This document shows positions 6,138-10,294 of a DNA stretch of 10,294 bases, in pieces (the first letter of the stretch is position 1; every line of letters begins with the position of its first letter). The notes beneath the pieces are model-generated. The model saw nothing but the letters and a program-made list of their open reading frames with translations. It was not told where the DNA came from and ran no database searches. A program made the translations under genes and the position numbers. Source of the stretch: an uncultured bacterium (GTDB lineage Bacteria; Cyanobacteriota; Vampirovibrionia; Gastranaerophilales; Gastranaerophilaceae); NCBI GenBank assembly GCA_945833895.1, contig CAMAGQ010000049.1, positions 1-10,294 of the forward strand, in the 5' to 3' direction.

Positions 6138-9100
6138 GTGAAAGTTAGTTTTGATTTGCAAAAAAGGGATTACAAAAACACAGGCAAAAGTGTTAATTTT
6201 GAAGGTTATAAGACAACAAAATCCGAATACGGATTTAAAGAAACTGAATTTGCATACCCTTATGACCCTGATGTTTATAACGGATATGTACAATTTTTCA
6301 AGGTAGAAACGGACGATAAAGGTAATTATTATACTACAGGCAAGGCTTTTACAAGATCCGGTGAGGACAAAGTCTTTGTACCTTACGATGGCTCAAAACG
6401 CATTGACCTTATGGAAACCTTTGGATTTGCTGAAAATCAACCTTATGCTTATAATTTCAATTTAATAAGAAAAGATGGCAGAGGCAACGTTATAAAAGTC
6501 GATGCAGGCGACGTTATTAACGAAAACAACACACCTTACAACATAGTATCCTCAACAAAATCGGGAATGTCCAGAGGCGGTGCTATGAAGTTGGTTATTG
6601 TGGATTCCCAAAATGTCGGATATATCTACAATGACAGAAACAAATATGAAAAAGATGAAAGCCTTGCCGCCAGAGGAGAAAAAGGTATTAAATCGCTGAC
6701 AAACAAATTTGGTGGTACTCTTGCAGGTTTAGAATACGCTCTTGATGAAGGTAAATATGATAATTACGGCAGAATTATTTCATTGCCTATGTTTACGGAT
6801 GATGATTTCACCGCTCACGGTTACTGGAACAAAAACTGCATGCAAATGTCACAATCCATTGGAAACATAAATAATTATGCGTCTTTCCAGAGAAAAATGT
6901 TTGCTCACGGGTTAAACCTTGTATCTGACGGTGCTTTTGTTAACGAAGGTTTAGAAGGTACACACTTTGGACACATGCTGAAATGGGGTGAAAATTCACC
7001 ATATTTACATTGGTTCAGAGCAAACGGTCTTGATAACGGCCCGCTTTCTTTAGGTATCTTCCCTAAAAATCAAAAATTCGTTTCTCATAAAATCGTAAAC
7101 TCTCCGTTTTCATACATCCAAAAAGAAGACGGCAGCGTTTCAATTGAGGAAAATAGTTTTTATGACAAGACTAAACCGACGTATATTCAGTTCTTTGATA
7201 CCCGTTTGGTTACTGAAGCCGAAAAAAATGACACAACTTCATTAATCAAAACTTACTCAAAAATGAGTACAGACAATGTATATGACCTGCATTCTCATAA
7301 CGATTCCGTATTCCCTTATTATTTTGAAATCAAGCCTGAAATCTACAATAAAAATATTAAACGCTTAAACGAATACAATTCATTAAATCCTAATAACAAG
7401 ATTGATATAACAAGTGCTAAAGCTGCAAGACTTTTGTCTAAATCAGAATACTTTGTGGTTGACGGCAAATTTGAAAGCGGATTTGACACGTGGGATGCAA
7501 ACGTTGATATCGCAAAATTAAATTTCATATATTCAAATACAGATGCAAAAGAATTGAAAAACTTGTCTGCTGAGGATAAGGAGTTAAAACGAAAAGAAAT
7601 CGTCAGAGGCACATATCAGGTTCAGGATTACGCAATAACCTCAGGACAATACTGGACACAAAAAACTGACGACGTTTTAAGATTGTATATCGCTCAAACT
7701 CTTAAAAAAATCGATAAAGATAATCCAAAACAGGTTTATGACAATATTACAAATCTGTCCAATAATAAAATTTTACCAAAGAGAACTAAGGTAGAAGTTA
7801 CGGAAAACGAAGTTTCTAACGTAATAAACGAACTATATAATAATAAACGAGTTCTGTCTGATGGAAATAAAAAAGAACAAATTCTTGAAGGCGTAATGAA
7901 TACTCATCTTGATGCCATTGAATTTGGCAGCAACTTATCCGCAGTATTAGCATCACCTTTAATCAGCAAAAGAGCAAATGCTGAAGATGAAATAGGTGTT
8001 CCAAGATACGAAATTTATAAAAGCGGAAACAAAAATGTTCCAAAACAATATCAAAATACTTACAACAAAATGGACGAAATTTTTGCTAAAGATTTGTCCC
8101 AATTTGCGGAAAAAGTATTGAATAACCTTGATGCGGAACTTCCTGAAGAACAAAAATTGTTTGACGGAGAAGAAGTTACGGAATACGGTAAATATGTATT
8201 ACCATTGTTACTTCCTGAAATTACTAAATACGCAGTAGTAAAAGCACTTGCACCTGACATAACCGTTGCAATCGACAAAAACTCAGGCGAATTAGCGTAT
8301 GATTATAAAGCATTAAAAGAAGTTTCTATGCAATCGTTTGGGATTACTAATATTGCATCTCCTGAAGATGAGGCTTTAATCGTTTTAGACGAATTGAAAA
8401 AAGGAATTAAAAAACTTGATTCAAGTATAGACGGTGAGATTTCCGAAAGTCTTGCAAAAACATTAAAAGATACAGATGTCAACTCCTTCAAACTTGCCGA
8501 TTTGATTATTGATAAAACTCAATCAGGTTTGGATTGGAGAATTGACGCAACAAAAGATATAGCGGATGTTGAAGCCCTTCGCAACGGGCTTGCAAGTTTT
8601 GACGTAACTTGGAATAACGTGATTTCATTCTGGAAAAAATTCGTCACGGGTGTTCAATCCAAAAACCCTAATGCTTATACTGTTGCCGAAGTTACAAACC
8701 ATATTGATTTACATAAGGACGGCTTTGGCAATTATTCAAGATTTCCAAACATGGAAAGAGATATTTTGGCAAAATTCCTACGTGAAACCGGCATGAGTGC
8801 TCTTGCTGATTACACATACTGGTTTAGACCGATTTCAAAAGCCTTTGCTATCGACTTTGAAGACGGCTCGCGGTTTGATAATTCAAAGTACGCAAGTAAA
8901 ATGGTCTTTGACAAACTTGTCAATGACGGCGGAATGGTTCGTTCCGGCGGTTTAGATTCTATTATGTACGCATACACATTTATCGGAAACCACGATAAAC
9001 CTAGGGCTTTACACTGTGCGGCTTTGGATATGGGATTATTTTATTCCGATTTGACATATCCTGATAATGAAAGAAACAGAGAAATTGCGTACAGAGTTCT

Positions 9101-10235
9101 AAACGATAAATATATGGATAATGTTGATTTGAACGAAGTTAGGAAATTTGACTTTTCAGCGGCTTCACCGAAGGCTGTAGCAATGGCTGATGCTATTAGA
9201 CCGGCAATGGTTGATTTATTGAATGAATATAATGGTAAACGCGGTTTAAGTTATGATGTGATGAAAAAAGATTTCATCGCTATTAGTAAATCAATTACCG
9301 ATTTGGCAAACGGCAGATTTATGGGACATCGTTTTGACCCTGAAGCGTTTGGTACAAAACCGATTGACGTTGCTGTGTCAATGGTTATAAAACAGGCAAG
9401 GGCGCAATATGACTTTAATTTGCCTGCTCAATTAGATAAAGAGTATGAAAATACAGTCTTTGAAAGAATTATGACACCTGCTGTGACAAAAGTTCTTGCA
9501 ATGATGAGATATTTGGTCGCACTACCGGGAATCCCGACCTTATTTGACGGGGACGATACAGGTGTTTCTGGATGGGATACCAAAACCAAAAACATGACAT
9601 TAAACGGCAGACAAAAAACAAGAGAAGAATGGGTAACTGAGGGTTCTCCAAAATACAAGAAATTTTTAGCCGATTACAAAAAGGATTTTGATGAAATAAT
9701 GGGGTTACGCCAAAGACCTGAATGCAACGCATTGAATAACGGTGCAGTTTACACATTACCGCTTTCAATATCTCAGGACAATACTGAAATTGCAACTATT
9801 TTACGCCAAAGCACAGACGGTCGTATGGCTTTGTCAATCTTCAACCCTGCGGGAATTACTCGGGATAAATTCCAAAAATACGAACCTCAAACGACTTATA
9901 TTAATCGTATCAATTTAAACGACCAAGAGGAAACCGTCGGAATCCCTGGATTACGGGAAGGTCGCAAATTTGTCAACGCCAACGACAAAAATGACGTATA
10001 TCAGACAAGAGTTGATGGTACACACGGTTATTACCTTGTAAGACATTACAACGGTGTGGATGTTCCACTAAAAGTTGACGATACAACACTTGTACTTTAT
10101 CACGTTCCTGAGAAAAATATGCCGTTGACATTTACGGGAAGTTGCTTGGTAAAACCTAATAGTAGATTTGTCGCAAACGCATATACTAATCAAACCTGCG
10201 AACAAGGCAAAAAACTGGCACTTTTGAGTAAATAA
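6138..10235 (+). CDS. Very large GH13 (alpha-amylase superfamily) protein
   Basis: A 1365-residue protein predicted to hydrolyse or transfer alpha-glucan chains. Residues about 25-170 look like an N-terminal beta-rich domain (YPYDPDVYNGYVQFFKVE). The barrel begins near 190: LPMF (216-219), HGYW (227-230), region I SDGAFVNEG (Asp264), domain-B end FDTWDANVDIAKLNF (449-463), alpha-3 YW (505-506), region II WRIDATKD with nucleophile Asp803, region III VAEV with acid/base Glu851, region IV GNHD with Asp953, then LPGIPTLFDGDD (1129-1140) and a C-terminal beta domain. The triad is complete. Region I lacks the usual NH pair, and about 270 residues are inserted between alpha-3 and beta-4. No signal peptide, membrane span or anchor is seen, so it is probably cytoplasmic, or exported by a route not visible here. 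GTG 6138 is fixed by AAGGAG. Subfamily and exact substrate cannot be told; most typical amylases are 450-700 residues. Confidence 0.9.
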   Translation: MKVSFDLQKRDYKNTGKSVNFEGYKTTKSEYGFKETEFAYPYDPDVYNGYVQFFKVETDDKGNYYTTGKAFTRSGEDKVFVPYDGSKRIDLMETFGFAENQPYAYNFNLIRKDGRGNVIKVDAGDVINENNTPYNIVSSTKSGMSRGGAMKLVIVDSQNVGYIYNDRNKYEKDESLAARGEKGIKSLTNKFGGTLAGLEYALDEGKYDNYGRIISLPMFTDDDFTAHGYWNKNCMQMSQSIGNINNYASFQRKMFAHGLNLVSDGAFVNEGLEGTHFGHMLKWGENSPYLHWFRANGLDNGPLSLGIFPKNQKFVSHKIVNSPFSYIQKEDGSVSIEENSFYDKTKPTYIQFFDTRLVTEAEKNDTTSLIKTYSKMSTDNVYDLHSHNDSVFPYYFEIKPEIYNKNIKRLNEYNSLNPNNKIDITSAKAARLLSKSEYFVVDGKFESGFDTWDANVDIAKLNFIYSNTDAKELKNLSAEDKELKRKEIVRGTYQVQDYAITSGQYWTQKTDDVLRLYIAQTLKKIDKDNPKQVYDNITNLSNNKILPKRTKVEVTENEVSNVINELYNNKRVLSDGNKKEQILEGVMNTHLDAIEFGSNLSAVLASPLISKRANAEDEIGVPRYEIYKSGNKNVPKQYQNTYNKMDEIFAKDLSQFAEKVLNNLDAELPEEQKLFDGEEVTEYGKYVLPLLLPEITKYAVVKALAPDITVAIDKNSGELAYDYKALKEVSMQSFGITNIASPEDEALIVLDELKKGIKKLDSSIDGEISESLAKTLKDTDVNSFKLADLIIDKTQSGLDWRIDATKDIADVEALRNGLASFDVTWNNVISFWKKFVTGVQSKNPNAYTVAEVTNHIDLHKDGFGNYSRFPNMERDILAKFLRETGMSALADYTYWFRPISKAFAIDFEDGSRFDNSKYASKMVFDKLVNDGGMVRSGGLDSIMYAYTFIGNHDKPRALHCAALDMGLFYSDLTYPDNERNREIAYRVLNDKYMDNVDLNEVRKFDFSAASPKAVAMADAIRPAMVDLLNEYNGKRGLSYDVMKKDFIAISKSITDLANGRFMGHRFDPEAFGTKPIDVAVSMVIKQARAQYDFNLPAQLDKEYENTVFERIMTPAVTKVLAMMRYLVALPGIPTLFDGDDTGVSGWDTKTKNMTLNGRQKTREEWVTEGSPKYKKFLADYKKDFDEIMGLRQRPECNALNNGAVYTLPLSISQDNTEIATILRQSTDGRMALSIFNPAGITRDKFQKYEPQTTYINRINLNDQEETVGIPGLREGRKFVNANDKNDVYQTRVDGTHGYYLVRHYNGVDVPLKVDDTTLVLYHVPEKNMPLTFTGSCLVKPNSRFVANAYTNQTCEQGKKLALLSK
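7716..8522 (+). other. Insertion segment within the GH13 barrel
   Basis: It covers roughly residues 527-795, between the alpha-3 helix (ending near LRLYIAQTLKKI) and the beta-4 strand with Asp803. In ordinary GH13 enzymes the YW of alpha-3 and the region II Asp are only about 10-15 residues apart; here they are 297 apart. The segment is mostly charged and helical in appearance (for example VINELYNNKRV, QFAEKVLNNLDAEL, IVLDELKKGIKKLD) with one hydrophobic stretch, YGKYVLPLLLPEITKYAVVKAL (nt about 8189-8250; listed as key region). No known domain was recognised. Borders are approximate. Confidence 0.6.
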
Positions 10236-10254
10236 GAATTAACTGCTTTAGGAA

Positions 10255-10260
10255 TATAAT
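10255..10260 (+). promoter_or_regulatory. Possible -10 box downstream of the GH13 gene
   Basis: TATAAT occurs here without a TGN extension or -35 match. An ATG at 10276 opens a frame (MKGSYK) that continues to the window edge, so a further gene may begin here, but no ribosome site precedes it. No terminator hairpin for the GH13 gene is seen before the window ends. Confidence 0.25.
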
Positions 10261-10294
10261 ACACTCCGTCAGTAAATGAAAGGCTCTTATAAAC

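Noticed and set aside
5988..6293. A 101-residue minus-strand frame across the ahcY/GH13 intergenic region
   Set aside because: It overlaps the GH13 start and both promoters and has a low-complexity Phe/Asn/Ile composition typical of AT-rich non-coding sequence.
1..10294. tRNA, rRNA, CRISPR array, transposase or integrase genes
   Set aside because: No cloverleaf, spaced direct repeats or recombinase motifs were found on reading the intergenic regions and the proteins.

Overview
The window is AT-rich chromosomal DNA from a bacterium, with genes closely packed on both strands. It shows AAGGAG-type Shine-Dalgarno sites before two genes and TATAAT -10 boxes, three of them preceded by TGN. The content (a WecG-type glycosyltransferase, a short-form S-adenosylhomocysteinase, a lineage-type secreted protein, a very large cytoplasmic-looking GH13 protein and intergenic palindromic repeats) resembles gut Gastranaerophilales/Melainabacteria (Vampirovibrionia). 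That placement is from general familiarity and is moderately uncertain.

Layout. At the left edge is the C-terminal part of an integral membrane protein, overlapping the start of miaA (tRNA dimethylallyltransferase) by 29 bp. Convergent to miaA, and separated from its stop by one base, is the end of a compact minus-strand operon. Its transcription order is wecG-like glycosyltransferase (GT26), transketolase N-terminal half, then a YhcH/YjgK/YiaL-family protein. The wecG gene is divergent from a gene for a 280-residue exported protein. Both divergent genes have an extended -10 box 6-7 nt from the start codon, which predicts leaderless mRNAs.

About 480 bp without a credible gene follows (4225-4706). 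It holds at least two kinds of nested palindromic repeat and a terminator for the minus-strand ahcY gene (S-adenosylhomocysteinase). ahcY is divergent from a 1365-residue GH13 (alpha-amylase superfamily) protein that fills the rest of the window. That protein keeps the Asp/Glu/Asp catalytic triad but has an atypical region I and roughly 270 extra residues inserted between the predicted alpha-3 helix and the beta-4 strand of the catalytic barrel.

How the genes relate. The wecG-transketolase-YhcH operon mixes envelope glycan synthesis with sugar-phosphate or sugar metabolism. The transketolase half has no C-terminal partner in the window. ahcY (methyl cycle), miaA (tRNA modification) and the GH13 protein (alpha-glucan metabolism) are probably independent units. 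No mobile element with a transposase, CRISPR array, tRNA or rRNA was seen. The points most worth a second look are the architecture of the GH13 protein, the paired leaderless promoters, the lone transketolase half and the palindromic repeat cluster.
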